This document shows, one piece after another, positions 34,976 to 44,382 of a DNA stretch of 64,000 nucleotides. A model generated the notes under the pieces. That model was not told the origin of the DNA and ran no database searches. It saw nothing but the letters and a program-made list of their open reading frames with translations. Origin of the DNA: Pseudomonadota bacterium. GTDB lineage: Bacteria > Pseudomonadota > Gammaproteobacteria > Burkholderiales > Burkholderiaceae_C. The first letter of the stretch is position 1, and every line of letters starts with the position of its first letter. Position numbers and translations under genes: made by a program. Location of the stretch: the NCBI GenBank assembly GCA_022566735.1, contig JADFIG010000002.1, forward strand, positions 62,001-126,000, in the 5' to 3' direction.

Positions 34976-36766
34976 ATGCCTTCTTACAACCCCCCCCTGC
35001 GCGACATGCAATTCGTGATGCACGAACTGCTCGGCGCTGTCGATGAACTCAAGCAGATCCCCGCTTACGCCGATCTGGACGCCGACACCGTCAATGCCGT
35101 GCTGGAAGAGGGCGGCAAGTTCGCTTCGCAAGTGATCGCTCCCCTGAACCTGGTGGGCGACGTGCAGGGTTGCGTCCTGGACAAGGAAACCCACGAAGTC
35201 AAGACGCCGGACGGCTTCAAGGAAGCCTACAAGCAGTACACCGAAAACGGCTGGTCCGCCCTGTCGGCTGATCCGGAGTGGGGCGGTCAAGGCCTGCCCC
35301 AGCTGATCAACCAGGCCATCTACGAGATGAACAACTCGGCCAACCAGGCCTGGACCATGTACCCCGGCCTGAGCCACGGCGCCCACGCCTGCCTGGAAGT
35401 GCACGGCACCCCCGAGCAGAAGAAGACCTACCTGCCCAAGCTGACCTCCGGCGAATGGACCGGCACGATGTGCCTGACCGAGCCGCACTGCGGCACCGAC
35501 CTGGGCCTGCTGCGCACCAAGGCCGAGCCCCAGGCCGACGGCACCTACAAGATCACCGGCGCCAAGATCTTCATCTCGGCCGGCGAACACGACATGGCCG
35601 AGAACATCGTCCACCTGGTGCTCGCCCGCCTGCCGGACGCACCTGCCGGCTCCAAGGGCATCTCCCTGTTCGCCGTGCCCAAGTTCAACGTGAACGCCGA
35701 CGGCTCGCTGGGTTCGCGCAACGGCATCTTCTGCGCCGGCCTGGAGCACAAGATGGGCATCCACGGCAACGCCACCGCCCAGATCGTGCTGGAAGACGCC
35801 ATCGGCACCCTGGTGGGCCAGCCCCACCGCGGCCTGCCCGCCATGTTCGTGATGATGAACGGCGCCCGTCTGGGCGTGGGCAACCAGTCCCTGGGCCTGA
35901 CCCAGGTGGCCTACGAAAACGCCGTGACCTACGCCAAGGACCGTGTGCAGATGCGTGCCCTGTCCGGCGCCAAGCGCCCCGACCTGCCGGCCGACCCGAT
36001 CATCGTGCACCCCGATGTGCGCCGCATGCTGCTGACCGCCCGTGCCTACGCCGAAGGCGCCCGCGCCCTGGTGTACTTCACCGCCATCGAGCTGGACAAG
36101 TCGCACAACCACCCGGACGAAGCCGTCCGCAAGGAGTCGGATGACACCGTCGCCCTGCTGACCCCGATCGTCAAGGCCTTCATCACCGAGAACGCTTTCA
36201 AGGCCACGGTGGAATGCCAGCAGGTCTACGGCGGCCACGGCTTCATCCACGAGTGGGGCATGGAGCAGTTCGTGCGCGACGCCCGCATCAACATGATCTA
36301 CGAAGGCACGAACACCGTTCAGGCGCTGGACCTGCTGGGCCGCAAGGTGCTGGGCGACGCTGGCGCCAAGCTGACCAAGTTCGGCAAGCTGGTGGGCCGC
36401 TTCGTCAAGGAAAACGCCGACAACGAAGCCATGCAGGAGTTCACCAAGCCCCTGGCCGAGCTGGGCCAGAAGGTGCAGGCCTTCACCATGGAAGTCGGCA
36501 TGAAGGGCATGCAGAACCCGGACGAAGTCGGCGCCGCCGCGTTCGACTACCTGCGTGTCGTGGGCCACATGGTCTACGCCTACTTCTTCGCCCGCATGGC
36601 CAAGATCGCCCTGGAGAAGCAAGCTTCCGGCGACAAGTTCTACATCGCCAAGCTGGCCACCGCCCGCTTCTACTTCGCCAAGCTGCTGCCTGAAGTCGAG
36701 ACCCTGATGGTCACGGCCAAGGCCGGTCTGAAGCCCCTGATGGAAATGGACGAGGCCCTGTTCTAA
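34976..36766 (+). CDS. fadE: Acyl-CoA dehydrogenase of the fad operon
   Basis: Protein of 596 residues, long-form acyl-CoA dehydrogenase with CLTEPHCGTDLG, FISAGEHDMAENIVH, and catalytic Glu in IYEGTNTVQALDLLGRK. It performs the first step of the cycle whose later steps are encoded just downstream. Paralogue of the product at 25403. Codon use is strongly biased (mostly AAG, CTG, GGC, few rare codons), a sign of high expression. The symbol is by function; chain length is not known. Confidence 0.94.
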   Translation: MPSYNPPLRDMQFVMHELLGAVDELKQIPAYADLDADTVNAVLEEGGKFASQVIAPLNLVGDVQGCVLDKETHEVKTPDGFKEAYKQYTENGWSALSADPEWGGQGLPQLINQAIYEMNNSANQAWTMYPGLSHGAHACLEVHGTPEQKKTYLPKLTSGEWTGTMCLTEPHCGTDLGLLRTKAEPQADGTYKITGAKIFISAGEHDMAENIVHLVLARLPDAPAGSKGISLFAVPKFNVNADGSLGSRNGIFCAGLEHKMGIHGNATAQIVLEDAIGTLVGQPHRGLPAMFVMMNGARLGVGNQSLGLTQVAYENAVTYAKDRVQMRALSGAKRPDLPADPIIVHPDVRRMLLTARAYAEGARALVYFTAIELDKSHNHPDEAVRKESDDTVALLTPIVKAFITENAFKATVECQQVYGGHGFIHEWGMEQFVRDARINMIYEGTNTVQALDLLGRKVLGDAGAKLTKFGKLVGRFVKENADNEAMQEFTKPLAELGQKVQAFTMEVGMKGMQNPDEVGAAAFDYLRVVGHMVYAYFFARMAKIALEKQASGDKFYIAKLATARFYFAKLLPEVETLMVTAKAGLKPLMEMDEALF

Positions 36767-36784
36767 TCCGACAGGCTGTTCAGG

Positions 36785-36805
36785 GGAGGCGGTGATGCCG
36801 CCTCC
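36785..36805 (+). terminator. Intra-operon hairpin between fadE and fadN-like gene
   Basis: GGAGGCGG (36785-36792) pairs with CCGCCTCC (36798-36805) around a five-base loop, with pyrimidine-rich sequence after it but no U run. It may lower readthrough or protect the upstream mRNA rather than fully terminate. Confidence 0.45.
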
Positions 36806-36844
36806 TCATCCATCTCCATTTCCACTGTTCCGCTAGGAGAGAAC

Positions 36845-39256
36845 ATGAGTCAATTCAACGTGCGCAAGGTGGCCGTCCTGGGCGCCGGCGTGATGGGTGC
36901 CCAGATCGCCGCCCACCTGGTCAACTGCAAGGTGCCGGTCGTCCTGTTCGACCTGCCCGCCAAGGAAGGCCCGAAGAACGGCGTCGTCACCAAGGCCGTC
37001 GAGAACCTGAAGAAGCTGAAGCCGGCGCCCCTGGGCGTGGTCGAAGACGCGGCGCTGATCGAGCAAGCCAACTACGAAGAGCACCTCGAAGCGCTGCGTG
37101 GCTGCGACCTGATCATCGAAGCCATCGCCGAGCGCCTGGACTGGAAGGAAGATCTGTACAAGAAGATCGCTCCCTTCGTGAACGAGAAGGCCATCCTGGC
37201 CACCAACACCTCGGGCCTGTCCATCACCGCCATGGCCAACGTGCTGCCCGAGCAGCTGCGTTCGCGCTTCCTGGGCATCCACTTCTTCAACCCGCCGCGC
37301 TACATGGCGCTGCTGGAGCTGATCCCCACCGAGTACACCGCCGCTGACGTGGTGGACAAGCTGGAAGCCTTCTCCACCTCCGCCGTGGGCAAGAGCGTCA
37401 TCCGCGCGTACGACACCCCCAACTTCATCGCCAACCGCGTGGGCGTGGCCGGCATGCTGCTGACCTTCCGCGAAGTCGAGCGTTCGGGCCTGGGCTATGA
37501 CATCGTCGACGACCTGACCGGCAAGAAGCTGGGCCGCGCTTCGTCGGCCACCTTCCGCACCGCCGACGTGGTGGGTCTGGACACGATGGCCCACGTCATC
37601 AAGACCCTGCAAAACGGTGCCAAGGACGACCCCTTCAACGGCGCCTTCGACACCCCCGCTGCCCTGACCGCCCTGATCGAAAAGGGTTTCCTGGGCCAGA
37701 AGACCAAGCAAGGTTTCTTCAAGAAGGTCGGCAAGGACATCCTGCAGTTCGACGCCAAGACCGGTGACTACGTGACCGGTGGCGGCAAGGCCGACAAGGA
37801 CGTCGCCGAGATCCTGAAGAAGCCCGCCGCCGAGCGCCTGAAGGGTCTGCGCGAGTCCGCCAACCCGCAAGCCCAGTTCGTGTGGGCCATCCTGCGCAAC
37901 AGCTTCCACTACGCTGCCGTGACGCTGGAGTCGATCGCCGAGACCGCCCGTGACGTGGACTTCGCCATGCGCTGGGGCTTCGGCGCCAAGCAAGGCCCCT
38001 TCGAGATCTGGCAGGAAGCCGGCTGGAAGCAGGTGGCTGAATGGGTGAAGGCCGACATCGACGCTGGCAAGGCCCTGTCCAAGGCCCCGCTGCCGGCCTG
38101 GGTGTTCGACGGTCCGGTCGCTCAAAATGCGGGCGTCCACACCGCCGAAGGCTCGTGGGCGCCCAAGCAAGGCAAGTACGTGCCCCAGCGCCAGCTGCCC
38201 GTCTACCAGCGCCAGTTCTTCCGCGAAGACGTGCTGGGCTCCAATGCCCCGAACGCCGCCACCGCTGGCAAGACCCTGTTCGAAGACGCCGCCATCCGCC
38301 TGTGGACCCTGGACGACGAAGTGGTCATCGCTTCGATCAAGTCCAAGATGCACACCATCTCCGCCGAAGTCACCTCCGGCCTGTCCAAGGGCCTGGAGAT
38401 CGCCGAAGCTGGCTACAAGGGCCTGGTGATCTGGTCGCAAGACGGCCCGTTCTCGGCCGGCGCCGACCTGCAGTCCATGATGCCCGCCTTCATGAGCGGT
38501 GGTGGCAAGGCCATCGCCCCGTTCGAGAAGCAGCTGCAGGACTTCATGCTGAGCCTGCGCTACTCCAACGTCCCGACCGTCGCTGCCATGCACGGTCTGG
38601 CCCTGGGTGGCGGCTGTGAGCTGGCCGTGCACGCTGCCAAGCGCGTCGCCGCCATGGAAACCTACGTGGGTCTGGTCGAAGTCGGCGTGGGCCTGATCCC
38701 TGGCGGCGGTGGCCTGGCTTACCTGGCCCGCCGTGCGGCCGAGCTGCTGGAGCCCTCCAAGGGCGTGTCCGGCCAGGTCGGTGGCGAGCTGATGGGCTTC
38801 CTGAAGGAAGGCTTCCAGGCTGCGGCCATGGCCAAGGTCGGCACCTCGGCGATCGAGTCGCGCAAGTTCGGCTACCTGATCGACGGCGACATCATCGTCC
38901 CGCACAAGGACGAGATCCTGCACGTGGCCATCGCCCAGGCCAAGGCCATGCACGAGTCGGGCTACCGCGCACCGGCCAGGAAGCTGATCCCCGTGGCCGG
39001 TCGCAACGTCAAGGCCACGCTGCAATCGTCGCTCATCAACATGCGTGACGGCGGCTTCATCTCGGCCCACGACTACCTCATCAGCTCGGCCATCGCCGAT
39101 GTGCTGACCGGTGGCGACGTCGATGCCGGCACCCTGGTGAGCGAAGAGTACCTGCACGCCCTGGAGCGCAAGCACTTCTGCTCGCTGCTGGACAACCCCA
39201 AGACGCAAGAACGCATCATGGGCATGCTGTCGACCGGCAAGCCTGTCCGCAACTGA
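36845..39256 (+). CDS. 3-hydroxyacyl-CoA dehydrogenase / enoyl-CoA hydratase (FadN-like)
   Basis: Fused protein of 803 residues. N-terminal NAD-binding domain (VAVLGAGVMGAQIAAHL), the HFFNPPRYM motif, and a 3HCDH C-domain to about 420; the crotonase domain follows at about 490-700, with SAGADLQSM, HGLALGGGCELAVHA and GLIPGGGG. This order (dehydrogenase first) is that of FadN in Bacillus, opposite to E. coli FadB. It hydrates 2-enoyl-CoA and oxidises the 3-hydroxyacyl-CoA. Lies between fadE and the thiolase gene in one operon. TAGGAGAG precedes the ATG. Confidence 0.94.
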   Translation: MSQFNVRKVAVLGAGVMGAQIAAHLVNCKVPVVLFDLPAKEGPKNGVVTKAVENLKKLKPAPLGVVEDAALIEQANYEEHLEALRGCDLIIEAIAERLDWKEDLYKKIAPFVNEKAILATNTSGLSITAMANVLPEQLRSRFLGIHFFNPPRYMALLELIPTEYTAADVVDKLEAFSTSAVGKSVIRAYDTPNFIANRVGVAGMLLTFREVERSGLGYDIVDDLTGKKLGRASSATFRTADVVGLDTMAHVIKTLQNGAKDDPFNGAFDTPAALTALIEKGFLGQKTKQGFFKKVGKDILQFDAKTGDYVTGGGKADKDVAEILKKPAAERLKGLRESANPQAQFVWAILRNSFHYAAVTLESIAETARDVDFAMRWGFGAKQGPFEIWQEAGWKQVAEWVKADIDAGKALSKAPLPAWVFDGPVAQNAGVHTAEGSWAPKQGKYVPQRQLPVYQRQFFREDVLGSNAPNAATAGKTLFEDAAIRLWTLDDEVVIASIKSKMHTISAEVTSGLSKGLEIAEAGYKGLVIWSQDGPFSAGADLQSMMPAFMSGGGKAIAPFEKQLQDFMLSLRYSNVPTVAAMHGLALGGGCELAVHAAKRVAAMETYVGLVEVGVGLIPGGGGLAYLARRAAELLEPSKGVSGQVGGELMGFLKEGFQAAAMAKVGTSAIESRKFGYLIDGDIIVPHKDEILHVAIAQAKAMHESGYRAPARKLIPVAGRNVKATLQSSLINMRDGGFISAHDYLISSAIADVLTGGDVDAGTLVSEEYLHALERKHFCSLLDNPKTQERIMGMLSTGKPVRN

Positions 39257-39274
39257 TCGATCGGAGACACACAC

Positions 39275-40498
39275 ATGTCCAAGCAACTCCGCGACGTTTA
39301 CGTCGTTGCCGCCACCCGCACCCCGATCGGCAAGTCTGGCCGCGGCGTGTTCAAGAACACCCGCCCGGACGATCTGCTGGTGGCCACCATCAAGAACGCC
39401 CTCAAGCAGGTTCCCACGCTGGACCCGGCTGCCATCGAAGACGCCATCGTCGGCTGCGCGATGCCCGAGGGCGAACAAGGCATGAACGTGGCCAAGATCG
39501 CCGCGCTGCTGTCGGGCCTGCCCAAGACCGTGGCCGGTGCCACCGTCAACCGCTTCTGCGCGGCTGGCATCACCGCCGTGTCCATGGCCGCTGACCGCAT
39601 CCGCGTCGGCGAAGCCGAGGTCATGATCGCCGGTGGCGTCGAGTCGATGTCCATGGTGCCCATGGGCGGCTCCAAGCCTTCGTTCAACCCCGCCGTGGTC
39701 AACGTCGACGAGAACGTCGGCATCGCCTACGGCATGGGCATGACCGCCGAGAAGGTGGCAGCCCAGTGGCAGATCAGCCGCGAAGAGCAGGACGCGTTCT
39801 CGGTGGAATCGCACCGCCGCGCCATCGCCGCCCAGCAGGCTGGCTGGTTCGACGCCGAAACCACCCCGATCGAAGTCGAAGTGCGCACGCCCAACCTGGA
39901 GACCGGTGAAGTCACCATCTCCAAGAAGGTCATCACCCGCGACGAAGGCGCCCGCCCCGACACCTCGCTCGAAGGCCTGGCCAAGCTGCGCCCGGTGTTC
40001 GCGGCCAAGGGTTCCGTCACCGCCGGCAACTCCTCGCAGACCTCGGACGGCGCCGGCTGCCTGATCCTGGCTTCCAAGGAAGCCTGTGAGAAGTACGGCC
40101 TGAAGCCGCTGGCCAAGTTCGTGGCCTTCGCCGTCAAGGGCGTGCCGCCCGAGATCATGGGCATCGGCCCGATCGAAGCCATCCCCAAGGCCCTGCAGTA
40201 CGCTGGCCTGAAGGCCTCGGACATGGACTGGGTCGAGCTGAACGAAGCCTTCGCTGCCCAGTCGCTGGCTGTGCTGAAGGACCTCGACAGCAAGGGCCAC
40301 GTGCTGGACCGCGCCAAGGTCAACCCGATGGGCGGCGCCATCGCCCTGGGCCACCCCCTGGGCGCCACCGGTGCCATCCGCGCTGCGACCGTGGTGCACG
40401 GTCTGCGCCGCACCGGCGGCAAGTACGGCATGGTGACGATGTGCATCGGCACCGGCCAGGGTGCTGCCGGCATCTTCGAGCGCGTCGACAGCCTGTGA
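39275..40498 (+). CDS. fadA: Acetyl-CoA acyltransferase (3-ketoacyl-CoA thiolase)
   Basis: Protein of 407 residues with the thiolase signatures: nucleophile Cys in VNRFCAAG (about residue 91), NEAFAAQS, GGAIALGHPLGATGA (His) and CIGTGQGAAG (second catalytic Cys). It cleaves 3-ketoacyl-CoA to acetyl-CoA and a shortened acyl-CoA. The gap from the FadN-like gene is 18 nt, and a terminator follows, so it closes the operon. Catalytic residues are intact. Confidence 0.95.
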   Translation: MSKQLRDVYVVAATRTPIGKSGRGVFKNTRPDDLLVATIKNALKQVPTLDPAAIEDAIVGCAMPEGEQGMNVAKIAALLSGLPKTVAGATVNRFCAAGITAVSMAADRIRVGEAEVMIAGGVESMSMVPMGGSKPSFNPAVVNVDENVGIAYGMGMTAEKVAAQWQISREEQDAFSVESHRRAIAAQQAGWFDAETTPIEVEVRTPNLETGEVTISKKVITRDEGARPDTSLEGLAKLRPVFAAKGSVTAGNSSQTSDGAGCLILASKEACEKYGLKPLAKFVAFAVKGVPPEIMGIGPIEAIPKALQYAGLKASDMDWVELNEAFAAQSLAVLKDLDSKGHVLDRAKVNPMGGAIALGHPLGATGAIRAATVVHGLRRTGGKYGMVTMCIGTGQGAAGIFERVDSL

Positions 40499-40504
40499 TG
40501 GATG

Positions 40505-40580
40505 ATCCGGTCGCCTGACCGGATGCCATCGAACCCCCACGCCCGCCCCGAGCCAGCCTCGCGGCGGGCGTTTCCTTTTC
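40505..40580 (+). terminator. Tandem hairpins ending the fad operon
   Basis: First hairpin ATCCGGTC (40505-40512) with GACCGGAT (40517-40524), four-base loop. Second hairpin ACGCCCGCC (40539-40547) with GGCGGGCGT (40563-40571) followed by a TTTCCTTTTC tail. The second fits a rho-independent terminator. Confidence 0.75.
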
Positions 40581-40587
40581 CCTTGTC

Positions 40588-41467
40588 ATGGAATCCCTGA
40601 CCCTGCATGCGCGCGATGGCCAGCGTCTGGCCGCCCGCCTGTTCCTGCCCGAGTCCTTGCCTGGATCGGGCGAGGTGCGCCGCGTGGTGGTGATCGCCAC
40701 CGCGCTGGGCGTGCCGCAGATGTTTTACTGGGACCACGCCCGCTGGCTGACGCAGCACGGGCTGGCCGTCTACACCTTCGATTTCCGCGGCATGGGCCTG
40801 TCGGCGCCGGGCTCGCTCAAGGGCTACCAGGCCGACCTGCTGGACTGGGCCCAACGCGATGCGCCCGCGGTGCTGGACGAGGCCGCGCGCCGCTTCCCCG
40901 GGGTGCCGGTGAGCTGGTTCGGGCACAGCATGGGAGGCATCCTGTTCGGAGCCATCCCGCCGCACCCGTCGGTCGACCGCGTGGTCACCCTCGGCTCGGG
41001 CCACGGGCACCGCCACTGGCTGGCCAAGCCGCTGCGCTACTACGTCGGCCTGCTGTGGCATGTGGTCATGCCGCTGAGCATCGCGCGCCATGGGCTACTT
41101 CGCCGGCCGGCGGCTCAACGCCGTGGGCGACCTGCCCGCGGGCGTGGCCCTGCAATGGCGGCGCTGGGCCATGCACCGCGATTTCGTGGTCAGCCACAGC
41201 GTGGCCATCCGCCAGGCCTATGCGGCCGTCACCGTGCCCATGACGGTGGTGATGCTGACCGACGATGAGCTGGCCACCAACGACGGGGTGCGGCGCCACC
41301 ACAGCCACTACACCCATGCGCCGCAGACCCATGTGCGCCTGCGCCCACGCGAGCACGGCGTCAACCGCATCGGGCACTTCGACTTCTTCCGTGCCGACCG
41401 GGCGCGTGCCGTGTGGCCGCTGGCGCTGGGCTGGTTGTGCCCTGAGTCGCACAAGGTTCCTACCTGA
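40588..41467 (+). pseudogene. Alpha/beta hydrolase split by a one-base frameshift
   Basis: Frame one (ATG 40588) encodes an alpha/beta hydrolase with VYTFDFRGMGLS and nucleophile motif GHSMGG up to HVVMPLSIAR, then loses similarity. The correct continuation (GYFAGRRLN, AVGDLPAGVALQWRRW ... HFDFFRADRARAVWPL) is in the next frame from about 41090 to 41467. Deleting one C at 41088/41089 would rejoin them. The intact paralogue at 62683-63555 aligns across the join, which confirms the break. Either a recent mutation inactivated the gene or the base is a sequence error; the otherwise preserved coding sequence favours recent or artificial origin. It follows the fad operon terminator. Confidence 0.82.
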
Positions 41468-41476
41468 ATTGGGGGT

Positions 41477-41522
41477 GAGGAAACCCCTCGTTCAGCGGGT
41501 TTCCTCGCAGCGGACGGCTGCG
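41477..41522. terminator. Tandem hairpins after the split hydrolase
   Basis: GAGGAAACCC (41477-41486) pairs perfectly with GGGTTTCCTC (41497-41506); CGCAGC (41506-41511) pairs with GCTGCG (41517-41522). There is no U tract. Probable terminator or RNA-stabilising element before the CocE-like gene. Confidence 0.5.
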
Positions 41523-41591
41523 GTCGCTTCTGCATCCTTCGGGCTGGGCATAACCATTTGGTTGTGCATTCCCCGCAGTCTGGAGTCCGGC

Positions 41592-43424
41592 ATGAAGCAG
41601 TTCCCCCATCCCGTTCCCACCTCTTTCCCGCCTGCCCGTCGATCCGCCGCAGGTGCTGCCTGGCGCCCCTGGGCGTTGAGCGCCGTGGCCCTGGGCCTGG
41701 CCGTGTCGGTGAGCGCCTCCCGCGCGCAAGCCCTGCAGGTGCAGGCCTCGGTGACGCTGTCGGTGTCGGCGCCGCTGAGCCTGCCCGCAGGCGGCGGGGA
41801 TGCCGCCGGCCCCAGCCGTGCCGGTCGCACCATCGACGTGAAGATCCGCGTGGCCGCCACCGGCGACACCATGGCCTTCACCGTGATGGAGCCCACCGTC
41901 TTCACCGAAGGCCAGCGTTACCCGCTGGTGCTGCACAGCCATGGCTATGGCGGCTCGCGCTCGACGGGGGGCTCGGCGCCGTCGACCGTGCCGGGCGCCC
42001 CGGACCTGACCGGCGACAGCGCCATCACCGACCTGCGCGCCAACGGCTACGGCGTGGTCAGCATCGACGAGCGCGGCCACGGCGACAGCAGCGGCTCGGT
42101 GCGCGTGATGGACCCGGACTTCGAGGGCCGCGACCTGCTGGCCGTGCTGGACTGGGTCGAGGCCAACCTGGGCTGGTTGCGCTACGGCCCCACACCCGAT
42201 GGGCGCGATGCGCACAACCTCGTGCTGGGCTCGATGGGCGGCTCCTATGGCGGCATGTACCAGCTGCTGCTGGCCCACATCGACCCCAAGCGGCGCCTGG
42301 ACGCCATCGTCCCCGAGATCGCCCCGCACGACCTGCCCTACAGCCTGGCGCCGGGCTCCGTGCCCAAGGCTTTGTGGGATCCGGCCCTGCTGGTGCTGGG
42401 CAGTCGCGCGGGCGTGAAGACGGGCTCGACCTCCGACCCCTTCTTGCTGCAGCAGTTCACGGTGTCGTTCGCGCAAAACCGCCTCACCCCCGATCTCAAG
42501 GACTTCTTCGCCTACCACAGCACCAGCTACTGGTGCAACGGCCGCACCGTTCTGACCAATGGCGGGCCGGGCACGCAGCCGCTGCTGCAGCCGCGCCAGG
42601 CGCCGCGCGTGAACGCGCTGTTCGTGCAAGGCATGCGCGACACCCTGTTCAATTTCAACGATGGCCTGGCCAACTACCAGTGCCTGATGCGCTCGGGCGG
42701 CGATGTGCGCCTGATGACCACGCAGACAGGGCACAACACCCTCCAGGTGGTGCCCGATCCCGGCGCCTACGCCTTCCAGAACCCGCAGGACCAACTCAAG
42801 GACCAGTGCGGGCGCGTGCAGACCGCGGTGGCCCGCCGCGCCTTCTTCGACCAGCACCTCAAGGGCCTGGCCGGGGCGGCCGACGGGGTGCCCCGCCAGG
42901 TCTGCATGTCGCTGTCGGGTGACGATGCGGTGCTGGTCGACCGGGTGACCACCGGCCGCTCCGGCACGTCCTACGCCGTGCCGACCACCAAGGTGATCGC
43001 TGGCGTGCAGGCGGTGCCTTCGGTGGTGAGGCTGGGTGCCCTCACGGGTGGCCGCGGCGATGTGGTGGCGGGCGTGCCCCATGTGCAGCTGACGCTGTCG
43101 GCGGGCCTGGTCGGCGGCATCGCGGGAGGCGAGCCCATCGTCTTCGTCGGCACCGGTGTCGTCCATCCCAGCGGCCTGGTCGAGCTGGTCGACAACCAGA
43201 TCCAGCCGCTGCGGGGCCTGGGCACGCACGACGTGGCCCTGCCCGGTGTGGGTAAGCGCCTGCCGGCGGGCTCGCAGCTGGCCTTGCTGGTCTATGGCGC
43301 CCACGAGCAGTACACGGTGACGGGGGCGCTCAACCTGAACGTGCGCCAGGCCACGGTCATGCCGGTGACGGTCAGCGGCACGGCGTGGATGCCGCGCCTG
43401 GGCATCGACCTGCGAGCACCCTGA
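41592..43424 (+). CDS. Secreted CocE/NonD-family (peptidase S15-like) hydrolase
   Basis: Protein of 610 residues with a long signal peptide (hydrophobic ~33-50, cleavage near SRAQA). The hydrolase core has VLHSHGYGGS, DERGHGDS, and the nucleophile motif GGSYGG, typical of X-Pro dipeptidyl-peptidase S15 and CocE esterases; a later GHN may hold the catalytic His. A beta-rich C-terminal domain (~480-610) follows. GGAG precedes ATG 41592. Substrate unknown; secretion suggests use of external esters or peptides. Confidence 0.88.
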   Translation: MKQFPHPVPTSFPPARRSAAGAAWRPWALSAVALGLAVSVSASRAQALQVQASVTLSVSAPLSLPAGGGDAAGPSRAGRTIDVKIRVAATGDTMAFTVMEPTVFTEGQRYPLVLHSHGYGGSRSTGGSAPSTVPGAPDLTGDSAITDLRANGYGVVSIDERGHGDSSGSVRVMDPDFEGRDLLAVLDWVEANLGWLRYGPTPDGRDAHNLVLGSMGGSYGGMYQLLLAHIDPKRRLDAIVPEIAPHDLPYSLAPGSVPKALWDPALLVLGSRAGVKTGSTSDPFLLQQFTVSFAQNRLTPDLKDFFAYHSTSYWCNGRTVLTNGGPGTQPLLQPRQAPRVNALFVQGMRDTLFNFNDGLANYQCLMRSGGDVRLMTTQTGHNTLQVVPDPGAYAFQNPQDQLKDQCGRVQTAVARRAFFDQHLKGLAGAADGVPRQVCMSLSGDDAVLVDRVTTGRSGTSYAVPTTKVIAGVQAVPSVVRLGALTGGRGDVVAGVPHVQLTLSAGLVGGIAGGEPIVFVGTGVVHPSGLVELVDNQIQPLRGLGTHDVALPGVGKRLPAGSQLALLVYGAHEQYTVTGALNLNVRQATVMPVTVSGTAWMPRLGIDLRAP

Positions 43425-43438
43425 GCATCGTCTTTCCG

Positions 43439-43492
43439 GACTCGGTCACCGAGTCGGGGAGTCCCGTGCCCTGCCGCGGGACTTTTTGTTTT
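43439..43492 (+). terminator. Rho-independent terminator after the CocE-like gene
   Basis: AGTCCCG (43460-43466) pairs with CGGGACT (43477-43483), followed by TTTTGTTTTC. A second dyad GACTCGG/CCGAGTC (43439-43445 with 43449-43455) precedes it. Confidence 0.8.
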
Positions 43493-43524
43493 CTAATGCG
43501 GGTTCACCGATTCGGAGACACACC

Positions 43525-44307
43525 ATGAGCGAGATCCTGGAGCACCGCGAAGCGGGCATCCTGACCCTGACTTTCAACCGCATTGAAAAGAAGAACGCCA
43601 TCACCGCCGCGATGTACAGCGCCCTGGCCGACGCCATGGTGGCTGCCGCCGAGGACGAAGGCGTGCGCGTGGTCGTGCTGCAGGGCCACGAGCAGTGCTT
43701 CACGGCCGGCAACGACCTGCTCGACTTCCTGAGCAACCCGCCCGACACCGCGGCCGGTGCGTCTTCTGCCCAGCCCGCGCCCGTGGTGCGCTTCCTGGAA
43801 TCGCTGCGCACCTTCCCCAAGCCGCTGCTGGCCGCCGTTGCCGGCCCGGCCGTGGGCATCGGCACGACCATGCTGCTGCACTGCGACCTGGTCTACGCCG
43901 CTGACAACGCCGCCTTCAGCCTGCCCTTCGTGAACCTGGGCCTGTGCCCCGAGGCCGGCGCCAGCCTGCTGCTGCCTTCGCTGGTGGGCCACCCGCGTGC
44001 CGCCGAGAAGCTGATGCTGGGCGAGCCCTTCTACGCCGAAGAGGCCGTCGAGATGGGCCTGGTCAACCGCGTTCTGCCCCCGGGCGAGGTCAACGCCTGC
44101 GCCCAGGCCCAGGCGGCCAAGCTGGCGGCCAAGCCCATGGCTTCGCTGCGCGCCACCAAGGCCCTGATGAAGATGGGCCAGGTCGGCCTGCAGCAGATCA
44201 TGGGCGAGGAACTCAAGCTCTTCGGCGCCTTGCTGCGCGGCCCGGCCGCGAAGGAAGCCATCAGCGCGGTGATGGAAAAGCGCAAGCCCGACTTCTCCCG
44301 CTGCTGA
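43525..44307 (+). CDS. Enoyl-CoA hydratase/isomerase family protein
   Basis: Protein of 260 residues of the crotonase fold. It has NRIEKKNAIT at the N-terminus, the oxyanion-hole region FTAGNDLLDF, and GPAVGIGTTMLLHCDLVYA. The usual Glu pair of hydratases is not obvious here (the second site reads VNLGLCPEAG, with Glu kept), so it may be a hydratase or an isomerase. GGAG lies 6-9 bases before ATG 43525. Monocistronic between two terminators. It could add unsaturated fatty acid capacity to the fad operon. Confidence 0.88.
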   Translation: MSEILEHREAGILTLTFNRIEKKNAITAAMYSALADAMVAAAEDEGVRVVVLQGHEQCFTAGNDLLDFLSNPPDTAAGASSAQPAPVVRFLESLRTFPKPLLAAVAGPAVGIGTTMLLHCDLVYAADNAAFSLPFVNLGLCPEAGASLLLPSLVGHPRAAEKLMLGEPFYAEEAVEMGLVNRVLPPGEVNACAQAQAAKLAAKPMASLRATKALMKMGQVGLQQIMGEELKLFGALLRGPAAKEAISAVMEKRKPDFSRC

Positions 44308-44331
44308 TCCTGCGGCGGCGTTTGCGCCGTT

Positions 44332-44362
44332 AAAATGGGCGTGCTGCCCATTTTGTTTTGTG
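44332..44362 (+). terminator. Rho-independent terminator after the enoyl-CoA hydratase gene
   Basis: AAAATGGGC (44332-44340) pairs perfectly with GCCCATTTT (44346-44354) around a five-base loop, followed by GTTTTGTG. Strong hairpin with a U-rich end. Confidence 0.85.
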
Positions 44363-44382
44363 GGCGGTGAACCCTGTCCGAG

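Noticed and set aside
36833-40540. Open frame of more than 1200 codons on the minus strand across the fad operon
   Set aside because: It spans two real enzymes and their intergenic gap, with no domain; an artefact of strong codon bias in highly expressed genes.
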